The notes beneath the pieces were generated by a model. It was not told where the DNA came from. It was given only the letters and a program-made list of their open reading frames with translations, and ran no database searches. From the NCBI RefSeq assembly GCF_002216775.1, contig NZ_CP022315.1, positions 620,001 to 684,000 on the forward strand: a stretch of 64,000 nt of DNA, written 5' to 3'. The translations under genes and the position numbers were made by a program. Of the stretch, positions 45,031 to 55,307 are shown one piece after another (within the stretch, counting starts at the first letter, position 1; each line of letters opens with the position of its first letter). The DNA is from Virgibacillus phasianinus. GTDB taxonomy: Bacteria; Bacillota; Bacilli; Bacillales; Amphibacillaceae.

Positions 45031-46680
45031 TTACTTAATATCATACACAATCGACTCATAGGGTCTTAACCTAAGGCTATTAAGGCTAGTTCCTGAATCA
45101 TTATAATTCGATAGTAACACACTTCCAGTATTGTAAGGCAGTTCAATCGTTACATCTTTTTCATAAAAGTTATTTACGACGCATAGTGTTTGCCCCTTCC
45201 AAATACGTGTATAGACAAAAACTTGCGGATGATTTTCTAGGAGCAGCTGGTAATCACCATACGTAATTACTTCCAATTCTTTTCTCAGTTTAATTAAGTT
45301 CTGGTAATGATAAAAAATCGACTCTTCATCCTGTAATGCTTGTTCAGCGTTTATTTCCTGATAATTTTCCGCTACAGATATCCATGGTGTCCCAAAGGTA
45401 AAGCCTGCATGTTTCTGCTGTGACCATTGCATGGGGGTGCGGGAATTATCACGTGACTTCTGATTTAGGATAGCAAGAATTCCGTCCACTGAAATTCCCT
45501 TTTCCTTCAGCGATTCATATGCATTTAACGATTCAACATCTCTGTAGTCCTTGATGCTCTGAAAATTGGGGTTCGTCATCCCTATTTCTTCCCCCTGATA
45601 GATATATGGTGTGCCCTGCATAAAATGAAGGGTAGTTGCAAGCATCTTTGCTGACTCTACCCGGTATACCTCATCATTACCAAATCTGGATACAGCGCGC
45701 GGTTGGTCATGATTACACCAGAATAATGCATTCCAGCCATTAGCCTTGTACATTCCCTGCTGCCATTTAGATAGGATTTGTTTCAGAGCTTGAAAGTCAA
45801 ATGGTGCAGCCGTCCATTTTTCACCATTTGGATAATCCACCTTTAAATGATGGAATTGGAATGTCATATCCAATTCATTTCGATCTGGATTCGTGTACAA
45901 TGTGCAGTTATCCAGTGTTGTTGATGACATTTCACCGACAGTCATCATGTCATGCTTTGAAAATACTGCTTGATTCATTTCGTGCAAATATTCATGAATC
46001 CGCGGTCCATCTGTATAGTGTTTTCGTCCATCACCATCGTGATCATCTGGAAATTGCTGGTCTTTTGAGATAAGGTTAATCACATCTAAACGAAACCCGT
46101 CAATACCTTTATCTGCCCAAAAATGCATCATATCATACAGTTTTTTTCGAACCACCCTGTTTTCCCAGTTTAAATCTGCTTGTGTTTGGTCAAATAAATG
46201 GAGATAGTATTGATCCGTTTTCTCATCATATTTCCAGGCAGATCCCCCAAACTTAGATAGCCAATTAGATGGTTCCTTCCCATTTTCCGCATCCTTCCAA
46301 ATATAAAAATCACGGTATTCATTGTCTTTTGATTTAGCTGACTCAACAAACCAGTTATTTGCTGTAGACGTATGGTTAATGACCAAATCCATAATCAGCC
46401 TCATTCCGCGTCTGTGTGTTTCCTCTAGTAATTGATCGAAATCAGCCATTGATCCATACCGTTCATCAATTGAAAAATAATCACTAATATCATACCCATT
46501 ATCCCATTGCGGGGATTGATAGACCGGTGTCAGCCAAATAACGTCGACACCAAGCTTCTCTAAATAATCCAGGCGAGTGATGATCCCTTGAATATCACCA
46601 ACGCCGTTTCCAGTTGTATCCTGAAAGCTTTTCGGATAGATTTGATAAACTACTGACTTTTTCCACCATGGTTCCGTCAT
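45031..46680 (-). CDS. treA: Alpha,alpha-phosphotrehalase
   Basis: A 549-aa GH13 enzyme that splits trehalose-6-phosphate into glucose and glucose-6-phosphate. The start has WWKKSVVYQIYPKSFQDTTGNG, here read as WWKKSVVYQIYPKSF; the catalytic regions are DLVINHTS, GFRLDVINL, VGEMSS and CNHDQPR. The start at 46680 is 6 nt after GAGGTG. Cytoplasmic partner of the TreP transporter. Confidence 0.95.
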   Translation of the reverse strand: MTEPWWKKSVVYQIYPKSFQDTTGNGVGDIQGIITRLDYLEKLGVDVIWLTPVYQSPQWDNGYDISDYFSIDERYGSMADFDQLLEETHRRGMRLIMDLVINHTSTANNWFVESAKSKDNEYRDFYIWKDAENGKEPSNWLSKFGGSAWKYDEKTDQYYLHLFDQTQADLNWENRVVRKKLYDMMHFWADKGIDGFRLDVINLISKDQQFPDDHDGDGRKHYTDGPRIHEYLHEMNQAVFSKHDMMTVGEMSSTTLDNCTLYTNPDRNELDMTFQFHHLKVDYPNGEKWTAAPFDFQALKQILSKWQQGMYKANGWNALFWCNHDQPRAVSRFGNDEVYRVESAKMLATTLHFMQGTPYIYQGEEIGMTNPNFQSIKDYRDVESLNAYESLKEKGISVDGILAILNQKSRDNSRTPMQWSQQKHAGFTFGTPWISVAENYQEINAEQALQDEESIFYHYQNLIKLRKELEVITYGDYQLLLENHPQVFVYTRIWKGQTLCVVNNFYEKDVTIELPYNTGSVLLSNYNDSGTSLNSLRLRPYESIVYDIK

Positions 46681-46697
46681 TGTATACACCTCAACCT

Positions 46698-48592
46698 TTA
46701 TTTATCTAGTTTTCTTTTTGCAATAATAAATGTAATTAGAAACGGAATTACGATAACAATACCCATTCCAATTGCGAATGAAAAAACGCCATTTGCTAGA
46801 GATAGAAATGCTGGAATACCACCAATTCCAATAGAGGAGGCTTCTACATTTTGCAGTGTAATGAAAGCTCCCGCTATAGCTGAACCTATTATAGCGGCTA
46901 GGAATGGAAATTTATAGCGCAGGTTAACCCCAAACATTGCCGGTTCAGTTATTCCAAGCCAAGCCGAGATCCCAGATGTTAATGACAGACCTTTCAATTT
47001 TTCATCTCTAGCCACAAGCCAGATTGCGAATACGGCTGCACCCTGTGCTATATTGGAAAGCACCAGTATCGGCCACAGGAATGTTGTCCCTGTTGCACCA
47101 ATTAGTTGAATATCGACAGCTAAGAATGTATGGTGCATACCCGTAATAACCATTGGTGCATATATCGCTCCATAGATTAGACCGCCAATAATCGGAAATG
47201 AATCAAATATTGCTACAAGACCGTCCGTAATCCAGTTTCCTACTGCAAACATAACGGGGCCGATCAAAATAAAAGTTAGGAATCCTGTTACAAGCAATGC
47301 AACTGGTGCAACAATCAATAATTGCAAGGAATCAATAACCTTTTTCTTCATAAAAATTTCTATTTTTGCCAGTACCCATGAAGCGAATAAAACTGGCAGA
47401 ACTTGTCCCTGATAACCAATTTTGTCAACTTCAAAGCCAAACAAATTCCAAGTTGGGATCTCACCGGCCTTAAGCGCATCTCCGTATGAATAGGCATTTA
47501 GTAGATCGGGGTGAACCATCATCAGTCCGAGTACAATACCAAGTAATGGATTACCGCCAAACCGCTTCACTGCCGACCAGCCAATTAGTGCAGGCAGGAA
47601 CGTAAATGCGGTGTTCGCAATAATATTAATCATACTTGCGATACCAGACCATTCTGGATACATTTCAATAAGTGACTGTTCTCCGAAAATTCCTTTGCCA
47701 ACTAGAATATTATTAATACCAAGCAGTAAACCAGCTGTTACGATTGCCGGCAAAATCGGAATGAATATATCAGCCAGCGTTTTAATACCCCGCTGCAATG
47801 GATTCTGCTTTCCGGCACTAGCTGCTTTTACGTCATCTTTACTAGCTTCTTCAATCCCTGTTTCTTTTAGCATTGCTTCATATACTTTATCAACTGTTCC
47901 TTGACCAATTACAACTTGAAATTGACCATTTGATAAAAAGGAACCTTTTACAATGTCCAGATTTTCCAGTGTTTTTTATCCACTTGATCCTGATCTGCTA
48001 GGGCAAAACGGAGGCGGGTTACACAGTGTGTCGCCGCATTGATGTTCTCTTTTCCGCCGATTGCGGTCACAATGTCCTGTGCTGCCTTGCCGTAACCAGT
48101 AGTCTTTGCATTCTTAACATGACCCTTCACAGTTGCGTCAAAAAGAACCGACTTGCCGGCAACAGCTTCTTCATCCGTTGTTTTATCAAGAGTTTCCAAC
48201 ACATCACCGTTTGTGACGATAACGGGTGTTATTACACTTTTGGCTTTCTCTTTTATAAAAACCGGATCAAATGTTATGAGTGTATCCCCCGCCTTGACCC
48301 AATCACCTTGCACGACATGTGCTTGGAATCCTTCACCATCGAGCGAAACCGTTTCTAATCCAATGTGAATTAAAACTTCAACACCAGCATTGCTTTCTAA
48401 ACCAACCGCATGTTTCGTAGGGAAAATCTGAACAACTTTCCCATCAAAAGGTGCTACCACATTGCCATCACTCGGCTCAATAGCTAAACCGTCACCCATC
48501 AATTTTTCAGCAAATGTTGGATCTGGAACAACATCGAGCTGTCTAATTGCACCGCTAATAGGTGCGTATATCTTTTCTTCATTATTGCTCAT
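46698..48592 (-). pseudogene. treP: Trehalose-specific PTS EIIABC, frameshifted
   Basis: Read as one gene it has an N-terminal EIIA-Glc-like domain (His in VLIHIGLETVSL, ~1-150), EIIB (Cys in NAATHCVTRLRF, ~160-240) and a ten-segment EIIC to the end. B. subtilis TreP has only EIIBC, so the N-terminal EIIA is extra. The frame breaks in the EIIB at A6 (47972-47977); a seventh A restores VDKKTLENLDIVKG and the full 631-aa protein. As written it yields a 214-aa fragment and a 391-aa EIIC fragment. This is a real break or a homopolymer error. Confidence 0.85.
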
Positions 48593-48626
48593 TATAAGGA
48601 CCCCCTCATTGTTTGTTCAGTTAACT

Positions 48627-48636
48627 TGTATATACA
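48627..48636. promoter_or_regulatory. TreR operator 1
   Basis: The palindrome TGTATATACA within CTTGTATATACATG. It matches the B. subtilis TreR site core. It lies downstream of the tre start point. Confidence 0.8.
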
Positions 48637-48649
48637 TGTTTATAAATTA

Positions 48650-48679
48650 AGTATAACTTGTATATACATGTTATTGCAA
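48650..48679 (-). promoter_or_regulatory. tre promoter
   Basis: -35 TTGCAA (48674-48679), an 18-bp spacer and -10 TATACT (48650-48655). Operator 2 fills the spacer, which fits direct repression. Confidence 0.65.
48659..48668. promoter_or_regulatory. TreR operator 2
   Basis: The second TGTATATACA, 32 bp (about three turns) from operator 1, placing both on the same face of the helix. Confidence 0.8.
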
Positions 48680-48765
48680 GGGCTTACATCACAAAATTTA
48701 TTTTCTTCCCTTTCCCACGGGGAATAGATACACAAAATTTATTTTAACTTTTTTCAAAATAAGCC

Positions 48766-48795
48766 TTGACGAATTACTAGTATTCCCTATATAAT
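48766..48795 (+). promoter_or_regulatory. sigma-A promoter of the metY-metX operon
   Basis: -35 TTGACG (48766-48771), an 18-bp spacer and -10 TATAAT (48790-48795), 20 bp ahead of the S-box. Confidence 0.78.
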
Positions 48796-48814
48796 TGTCA
48801 TTAAATTTAAATAA

Positions 48815-48979
48815 CTCTTATCAAGAGCGGTGGAGGGAATAGGCCCTGTGAAGCCCGGCAACCATCAGGTTAGATTTTTCTAGCTGCTTAAGGTGCTAAA
48901 TCCTACAGGTCAAGTATGATCTGGAAGATAAGGGGAGGATCGTTACATACACGCCCTCTTCTTAGGAAGAGGGTTTTTT
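48815..48979 (+). promoter_or_regulatory. SAM-I riboswitch (S-box) with terminator
   Basis: The conserved CTTATCAAGAGCGGTGGAGGGA, here in pieces CTTATCAAGAG and GGTGGAGGGA, then GGCCCTGTGAAGCCCGGCAACC, read as GGCCC, TGAAGCC, CGGCAACC, then the GGTGCTAAATCC element and the closing AAGATAAG. The terminator CCCTCTT-loop-AAGAGGG-T6 is at 48954-48979. S-adenosylmethionine binding ends transcription before metY. Confidence 0.96.
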
Positions 48980-49045
48980 ATTTTCCCTCCTTTCTAACTT
49001 GCCAGACCATTAATTTAAGGCCGATTACAAAAGGAGGAATTATTA

Positions 49046-50803
49046 ATGGCAAATTTCAATTTTCAAAACCCAGAAACGATTTTACTTCATGGCGGTCAAG
49101 AGCCTGACCCAACAACTGGATCACGCGCTGTCCCAATCTACCAAACTACTTCTTATTCATTTCGGGATACAGAACACGCACAAAACTTATTCGGTTTAAA
49201 AGAGCCTGGCAACATCTACACTCGGATTGGTAATCCTACCGTAGATGTTTTTGAACAACGTGTAGCATTACTCGAAGATGGTGTTGCAGCAGTCGCAACA
49301 TCATCAGGAATGGCCGCGATTACTTTAGCTATATTAAATCTTGCAGGTGCCGGTGATGAAATAATTGCGGACAGTAATTTATACGGTGGAACTTACAATC
49401 TGTTTGCAAATACATTACCCCGATATGGAATTGATGTTAAATTCGTCAATGCCAGCAATCCAAATGAAGTGCGGGAAGCTATTACAGATAAAACAAAGGC
49501 TGTTTTTGGCGAAATCATCACCAACCCTAGCTTAAATGTGCTTGATGTGGAAGAAATCGCAGGGATTGCCCATAGTCATAACATACCACTAATTATTGAT
49601 AATACTTTTGCAACGCCATATATTACCAAGCCCCTTACTTATGGAGCAGACATTGTTGTACATTCTGCTACAAAGTGGATTGGCGGCCATGGCACAGCAA
49701 TTGGCGGAATCGTTGTGGATGGCGGACGTTTTAACTTTGATAATGAAAAATTCCCAGGGTTTATTGAACCTGATGAAAGCTATCATGGAATTCGTTATGT
49801 AGATCTAGGACCAGCAGCGTTTGCAACAAAACTGCGTGTACAGCTTCTTCGTGATATCGGAGCGTGCTTGAGTCCTCATAATGCATTTTTACTGTTACAG
49901 GGATTAGAAACATTGCATTTACGGATAGAACGGCACAATAAAAATGCTGAAGAAGTTGCCGTCTATTTACAAAGTCATCCCGCAGTTGAGTGGGTTAATT
50001 ATCCAGGCCTAGAGGAACATCCCTCCCATAATCTTGCGACCAAATATTTTCAAAATGGGTTTGGCTCTGTGATTACATTCGGTATTAAGGGCGGACGAGA
50101 GGCAGGTAAAAAGCTCATCGACAATGTAACACTATGGTCGCACTTAGCAAATGTCGGGGATGCAAAATCACTTATCATCCATCCAGCATCAACCACACAT
50201 CAGCAGCTGGGTGCCGAAGACTTAAAAAAGAGCGGCGTTAAAGAAGAGTTAGTTCGTCTGTCAATTGGGATTGAATCAACAAAAGATATTCTGGCCGATT
50301 TAGACCAGGCAATAGCAAAAGCAACGAATCACTCTCAAACAATCGTTGCAACCAAAGAAGGAGCGGTAAAATGGTTGATCGGCTCACCATTTAAAAGGGA
50401 ACAAGGTGCAGTCAGCAAGAAAGTTATTGCGGTATATGGCCTCAATGACCCTGCAGGTAAACTATATAATAACGCGGAGCAACTGAAACAATTAGGATTT
50501 CACATTGTACCTATTGATGAATCCGGACAGGAAAAACTAGGGGTATCTTCTTATAAACAACTAGCGGATGTTCCATATGACATTGACGCGGTTTGGATAA
50601 ACGGGAAAGTCTCACCAACAACAATTGAGCAGCTTATTAATAAACAAGGCAGCATATTGTGGGTGGAAGACCCTGCTATTTCTGATGGAACACTAGAAAA
50701 CGCAGAGGCAGCGGGGATTACGGTTATAACTGTCAATGATCCGTATTCAGAGGCAATCCGCATCAGAGGAAATAATACCTTAAGCATACCTGTTGAAGTA
50801 TAA
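49046..50803 (+). CDS. metY: O-acetylhomoserine sulfhydrylase fused to a CoA-binding-like domain
   Basis: A 585-aa protein. Residues ~1-430 form a Cys/Met-metabolism PLP enzyme of the MetY type ([23 protein letters not shown] Lys in [11 protein letters not shown]). It makes homocysteine from O-acetylhomoserine and sulfide. The extra C-terminal ~150 residues resemble a CoA_binding (YccU-like) Rossmann domain ([45 protein letters not shown]). Usual MetY length is ~430. AAAAGGAGG precedes the ATG, and MetX, which makes the substrate, follows 21 bp later. Confidence 0.93.
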   Translation: MANFNFQNPETILLHGGQEPDPTTGSRAVPIYQTTSYSFRDTEHAQNLFGLKEPGNIYTRIGNPTVDVFEQRVALLEDGVAAVATSSGMAAITLAILNLAGAGDEIIADSNLYGGTYNLFANTLPRYGIDVKFVNASNPNEVREAITDKTKAVFGEIITNPSLNVLDVEEIAGIAHSHNIPLIIDNTFATPYITKPLTYGADIVVHSATKWIGGHGTAIGGIVVDGGRFNFDNEKFPGFIEPDESYHGIRYVDLGPAAFATKLRVQLLRDIGACLSPHNAFLLLQGLETLHLRIERHNKNAEEVAVYLQSHPAVEWVNYPGLEEHPSHNLATKYFQNGFGSVITFGIKGGREAGKKLIDNVTLWSHLANVGDAKSLIIHPASTTHQQLGAEDLKKSGVKEELVRLSIGIESTKDILADLDQAIAKATNHSQTIVATKEGAVKWLIGSPFKREQGAVSKKVIAVYGLNDPAGKLYNNAEQLKQLGFHIVPIDESGQEKLGVSSYKQLADVPYDIDAVWINGKVSPTTIEQLINKQGSILWVEDPAISDGTLENAEAAGITVITVNDPYSEAIRIRGNNTLSIPVEV

Positions 50804-50824
50804 TTCCGTTGAAGGAGGGGTCAT

Positions 50825-51811
50825 GTGAACAGCACAACCATATCAACAATAGGAAATATCTCATTTGGCCCTCTCCATTTAACATCTGGAGAGTCGCTAA
50901 ATGAGGTGACATTACAATATGAGCGTGTCGGACCTGCTGATGCACCCGTGGTATTGGTCTGCCACGCTTTAACAGGGAATCATATAACTGTTGGCACGAA
51001 TGAAAACCCTGGATGGTGGCATGGACTAATTGGCAGGGATAACTATATCAACACGGATGAATTTCAAGTTATCACATTTAACGTTCTCGGTGGATGTGAC
51101 GGGTCAACTGGACCAGGAACCGTTAAATCTAATTTTCCCTCGATTACAATCCGTGACATGGTGCATGCACAATATGCTGCACTAAGAAAGTTGGAAATCG
51201 ACCAGCTGGCGGTAGTAATCGGCGGATCCCTTGGTGGGATGCAGGTGCAGGAATGGGGAATTCTTTACCCAACGATGATGGAGAAACTAATCGTGCTGGC
51301 TTCTACTCCCTCATTTTCCGATTACGGGATTGCTTTTAATCATATTGCTCAAACTGCCATTAAAAATAATCCTATTGAAGGATTGGAAATAGCACGTATG
51401 GTTGGCATGGTGACATATCGCAGTTCTGCTTTGTTTACAGAACGATTTAACCGGAAGATGGTAAACCCCAACCATTATGATGTCACATCATACCTGGATT
51501 ACCAGGGAAAGAAATTAATGCAACGATTTGACCCTAATAGTTACCTTTCTTTATTAGATGCGATGAATGGTCATGATATAGGTAAATACCGAGGTGGATG
51601 GCAGCATGCCTCCAAAAGAATTGAACGTCCTTTACTGGCAATTAGCTTTGAACAAGATTTAATCTATGAGCCGGACCAGATTAAAGCATTTACAGATGAA
51701 GTGCCGAATGGTTCTTATTACCACATTAACACCAAATTCGGCCATGACGGCTTTTTGACGGAGTTTGATAAATGGGGAGAACTCGTTCAGTTGTTTATTG
51801 AATTGTCCTGA
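50825..51811 (+). CDS. metX: Homoserine O-acetyltransferase
   Basis: A 328-aa alpha/beta hydrolase-fold transferase. HALTGNH and GGCDGSTGPG are diagnostic, the nucleophile is in GGSLGGMQ, and the C-terminal His is in KFGHDGFL. It is shorter than most MetX (~350-380). By family the acyl group may be acetyl or succinyl; acetyl fits the adjacent MetY. The GTG start is 7 nt after AAGGAGG. Confidence 0.9.
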   Translation: MNSTTISTIGNISFGPLHLTSGESLNEVTLQYERVGPADAPVVLVCHALTGNHITVGTNENPGWWHGLIGRDNYINTDEFQVITFNVLGGCDGSTGPGTVKSNFPSITIRDMVHAQYAALRKLEIDQLAVVIGGSLGGMQVQEWGILYPTMMEKLIVLASTPSFSDYGIAFNHIAQTAIKNNPIEGLEIARMVGMVTYRSSALFTERFNRKMVNPNHYDVTSYLDYQGKKLMQRFDPNSYLSLLDAMNGHDIGKYRGGWQHASKRIERPLLAISFEQDLIYEPDQIKAFTDEVPNGSYYHINTKFGHDGFLTEFDKWGELVQLFIELS

Positions 51812-51882
51812 ATGAAGCACATAGGGTAAAAAAGATCACACTGTAAAACGGTGATGTTGTCCCAAAGTCTTACTGGATAAGA

Positions 51883-52008
51883 AACTCGGGCGGGGATCAA
51901 GACAAGTCGGGAGACAGCAAGCTGCACTCAAGCCGCAGCACCTCAAACTTAGGAGACAGCTATCTCTCTCCTGAGTTTGACCTGCTCTCTCCCGATTCCC
52001 CGGCCGTG
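51883..52008. repeat. Repeat family B, copy 2 (nested hairpin)
   Basis: Three nested stems. The inner pairs TCAAACTTAGGAGA (51943-51956) with TCTCCTGAGTTTGA (51967-51980), the middle pairs AAGTCGGGAGA with TCTCCCGATT, and the outer pairs CGGGCGGGGATC with GATTCCCCGGCCG. It begins AACTCGGGCGGGG like the copy at 19051. Between convergent metX and typA. Confidence 0.72.
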
Positions 52009-52025
52009 TTCCGCCACCTTTTACG

Positions 52026-52063
52026 AAAAAAACCTGACCCTTGTGTTATTGGGTCAGGTTTTT
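52026..52063. terminator. Bidirectional terminator between metX and typA
   Basis: AACCTGACCC, a 10-base loop and GGGTCAGGTT with A-rich and T-rich flanks, giving T-runs on both strands. Confidence 0.88.
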
Positions 52064-52068
52064 CATTT

Positions 52069-53898
52069 TTAACCTATATTTGTTTTCTTTGCTGCTTTTT
52101 CACGTTCGTTTTTATTGAGTATTTTTTTGCGTAAACGAACGGATTCGGGTGTTACCTCACAATATTCATCGTCGTTCAAGTACTCAATTGCTTCTTCTAA
52201 TGACATAGCTCTCGTTTTTCTAATAGTGGAAGTTTGATCTTTTGTTGCAGAACGAACGTTGGTTAAGTGTTTTTCTTTCGTGATATTTACTGTTAAATCA
52301 TTGTCACGATTATGCTCGCCTACAATCATACCAGCATACAATTCTGTACCTGGTTCAACAAAGATAACACCACGGTCCTCTAGCTGCATGATACCATATG
52401 TTGATGCTTTACCATTCTCAAGTCCAACTAGAACACCTTTACTCCGGCCGCCCACCTGGCCTTTGATAATTGGTTCATACGTGTCAAAGGTGTGGTTTAA
52501 AATACCATATCCGCGCGTTTGCGACATGAATTCAGTAGCATATCCGATTAAACCACGAGAAGGAACTTTAAATTCAATCCGAACTTGTCCATTACCATGG
52601 TTGACCATGTCAATCATTTCACCTTTACGGGCACCAAGTGATTCCATTACACCACCAGTATATTCCTCAGGTACATCAACTTGTACTCGTTCTACCGGTT
52701 CACATTTTTGGCCATCAATTTCTTTAATAATTACTTGCGGTTTAGAAAGTTGTAACTCATAACCTTCCCTGCGCATATTTTCAATCAGAATAGATAGGTG
52801 TAATTCCCCACGGCCTGAAACGATCCATGCGTCTGGTGATTCTGTTGGATCAACACGCAGACTCACATCTGTTTCAAGTTGTTTCAACAACCGTTCTTCA
52901 ATTCTTCTTGAGGTAATGTATTTACCTTCTTTACCTGCAAACGGGCTATTATTTACAAGGAAAGTCATTTGCAATGTTGGCTCATCAATGCGTAATAATG
53001 GCAATGCATCTGGGTGATCCTGCGGGCAAATTGTTTCTCCCACATTAATATCTTCCAATCCGGCAACTGCAACAATGTCTCCTGCTTTCGCTTCCTCGAT
53101 TTCAATACGTTTTAGACCAGTGAAACCAAATAGCTTCGTAATACGGAACGATTTCTGTGTTCCGTCTTCTTTCATTAATACAACCTGTTGTCCTACTTTA
53201 ATCTTGCCGCGGAAAACCCGGCCTACGCCAATTCTTCCGACATATTCATTGTAATCAAGCAATGTCACTTGGAATTGCAGCGGTTCATCTGATGAATCGA
53301 CTGGTGCAGGAATATTTTCCAAAATGGTTTTGAAAACAGGATCCATCGTTTCTTCCTGTTCTTCCGGCTCATCACCAGAAGTTCCATTTAATGCAGATGC
53401 ATAAACAACCGGGAATTCCAGCTGGTCATCATCAGCGCCGAGTTCTATAAACAAATCCAGCACTTCATCGATAACTTCGTTTGGACGGGCATTCGGACGG
53501 TCGATTTTATTTAAAACTACTACCGGAGTAAGTTTTTGTTCCAATGCTTTCTTTAATACAAATCGGGTTTGTGGCATGCATCCTTCATATGCATCAACGA
53601 CTAATAACACACCGTCAACCATTTTCATGATACGCTCCACTTCCCCGCCGAAATCGGCATGTCCTGGTGTATCCAAAATATTGATTGCTATATCGTTATA
53701 TTTAATCGCTGTATTTTTAGCAAGAATCGTAATTCCACGTTCGCGCTCAATATCATTTGAATCCATAGCTCGATCTTCCACTTGTTCATTTTCACGAAAA
53801 GTACCCGAGTATTTCAGTAATTGATCCACAAGTGTCGTTTTACCATGGTCAACATGGGCGATAATCGCGATATTCCGAATATCTTCTCTTAATTGCAT
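52069..53898 (-). CDS. typA: Translational GTPase TypA/BipA
   Basis: A 609-aa elongation-factor-like GTPase. It has the P-loop AHVDHGKTTLVDQLL, switch region RGITI, DTPGHADF, NKID, then beta-barrel, EF-G-like and BipA C-terminal domains. It binds the ribosome and helps 50S assembly, notably in stress and cold. Length is normal. Confidence 0.97.
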   Translation of the reverse strand: MQLREDIRNIAIIAHVDHGKTTLVDQLLKYSGTFRENEQVEDRAMDSNDIERERGITILAKNTAIKYNDIAINILDTPGHADFGGEVERIMKMVDGVLLVVDAYEGCMPQTRFVLKKALEQKLTPVVVLNKIDRPNARPNEVIDEVLDLFIELGADDDQLEFPVVYASALNGTSGDEPEEQEETMDPVFKTILENIPAPVDSSDEPLQFQVTLLDYNEYVGRIGVGRVFRGKIKVGQQVVLMKEDGTQKSFRITKLFGFTGLKRIEIEEAKAGDIVAVAGLEDINVGETICPQDHPDALPLLRIDEPTLQMTFLVNNSPFAGKEGKYITSRRIEERLLKQLETDVSLRVDPTESPDAWIVSGRGELHLSILIENMRREGYELQLSKPQVIIKEIDGQKCEPVERVQVDVPEEYTGGVMESLGARKGEMIDMVNHGNGQVRIEFKVPSRGLIGYATEFMSQTRGYGILNHTFDTYEPIIKGQVGGRSKGVLVGLENGKASTYGIMQLEDRGVIFVEPGTELYAGMIVGEHNRDNDLTVNITKEKHLTNVRSATKDQTSTIRKTRAMSLEEAIEYLNDDEYCEVTPESVRLRKKILNKNEREKAAKKTNIG

Positions 53899-53973
53899 AT
53901 TAGTACGCTCCTCTTTCGTTACGGATAACTCAAACTATACTAGTATAGCATAAATCATCATTATTTCAAAATT

Positions 53974-55305
53974 TTATTTCATGTTAAATGCAATGACAAA
54001 CTTGGCACCACCAAGATCTGAACTGCCTACTGTTATGTTTCCGCCAGATTGCTCCACAATTGCGCGTGCTATTGCAAGGCCAAGTCCAGTTTCTCCTTGT
54101 TTCCCTTTAATGAAGCGATGAAAAATCTGCGGGATTAAATCCTTGTCGATACCTTCTCCATCATCTTCAATACTAATCGTAATCATGCGGTTAATTTGTT
54201 TTACATCGATCCTCACCTGTGATTTTGCATGTCTGATTCCATTTACAGTAATATTTAATAAAGCACGCAATAACTTTTCAGGATCCGCATAAATGAATAG
54301 GTCATCATCAACATGTTGTGAAATCTGGATTCCTTTTTCACTTGTAATCGGTAATGCGCGTTCCATTACCTGATCAACTGAGTTCTTTACATACATTTTT
54401 TCTGGTTCATAGGACGTTTGTTCACTATCCAGTTTTGCCAGTAGAATCATCTCATTAATTATTTTCTTAAGTCTGCTTACTTCTGTAACCATGACTTCTA
54501 AGCCTTTTTCTTTCTCTTCCTGATCAAAGATGCCGTCACGAATCCCTTCCGCATAACCTTGAATCGTCATTAACGGGGTTTTAAGTTCATGGCTGGCGTT
54601 TTGAAAAAAGGTTTGCTGAGATTTCATGTAACGCTGCAATTCATCGGCCATTTCAAAGACGCTTTTTTCTACTTCTTTTATTTCACCTGTTGCCTTGATT
54701 GGTTCAATTTCATCAAATCGGCGTTTTTCCACCTTTTTCAACTGCCATTTTAACCGAGTCAATGGCGTCACAAGTTTATTAGTAAAGAAATAACTTAAGA
54801 TAACTGCAGCGATTGCTCCAATTAAAAATACAATTAATAACTTTGTAATAAAATCATGCTGGACCTTCTGCAAATCATTCAATGGTGTTAGTAAAATCAG
54901 TTCAAGACCTGTACTTTCCGGATAAAAAAGAATACGTGAAGTCACATATTTATTATCCCCAAGTCCCCATAATTCTTTATCAAAATCTGAAAAATCGTTG
55001 TCCGACAGAAAGCCATTAACAATCTGCCTTGGAATAGTCGAGTCTAAAACCGCGTTCTGGATCCGGTCATATAGGATTAAATGCAGATTTTGATCTTGTA
55101 AAAATCCGCTGAATTGATCTACACTCGGCTGTCTGCTTTCCTGATTAAGGATTTGGACAAGTATCTCCCCTTTTTGTTCCAATTCCGCCTTCTCATCCTG
55201 AATAAGCAAATCAAGAATGAGTGAATAAATAACGAACCCTGTTACGGCCATAATTACGAGGAGTAAAGTTGTGAAAGCAATATTTAACTGATATTGGAGT
55301 TTCAT
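53974..55305 (-). CDS. cssS: Sensor histidine kinase CssS
   Basis: A 443-aa membrane kinase. TM1 is at ~7-29, an extracellular domain follows to ~150, then TM2, HAMP (~175-230), HisKA with SHELKTPLMTIQGYAEG (N/H in ASHELK), and HATPase with GETGLGLAIARAI. Like B. subtilis CssS it sits with CssR beside an htr gene, so it probably senses misfolded secreted protein. The start is 2 bp after the cssR stop, behind GAGGA. Confidence 0.85.
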   Translation of the reverse strand: MKLQYQLNIAFTTLLLVIMAVTGFVIYSLILDLLIQDEKAELEQKGEILVQILNQESRQPSVDQFSGFLQDQNLHLILYDRIQNAVLDSTIPRQIVNGFLSDNDFSDFDKELWGLGDNKYVTSRILFYPESTGLELILLTPLNDLQKVQHDFITKLLIVFLIGAIAAVILSYFFTNKLVTPLTRLKWQLKKVEKRRFDEIEPIKATGEIKEVEKSVFEMADELQRYMKSQQTFFQNASHELKTPLMTIQGYAEGIRDGIFDQEEKEKGLEVMVTEVSRLKKIINEMILLAKLDSEQTSYEPEKMYVKNSVDQVMERALPITSEKGIQISQHVDDDLFIYADPEKLLRALLNITVNGIRHAKSQVRIDVKQINRMITISIEDDGEGIDKDLIPQIFHRFIKGKQGETGLGLAIARAIVEQSGGNITVGSSDLGGAKFVIAFNMK

Positions 55306-55307
55306 GC

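Larger units (their letters stand above)
48593..49045. other. Divergent tre/met control region
   Basis: A 453-bp gap with no gene. It holds the tre promoter and two operators (48627-48679) and, reading the other way, the met promoter (48766-48795), S-box aptamer and terminator (48815-48979). Confidence 0.85.

Noticed and set aside
46698-47873. 391-aa EIIC read as a separate gene
   Set aside because: Its upstream frame continues into EIIB if one A is restored; it is the 3' part of treP.
44290-48592. tre genes as recently acquired
   Set aside because: Gene order, operators and coding style fit a normal Bacillus tre operon; no mobile gene is nearby.
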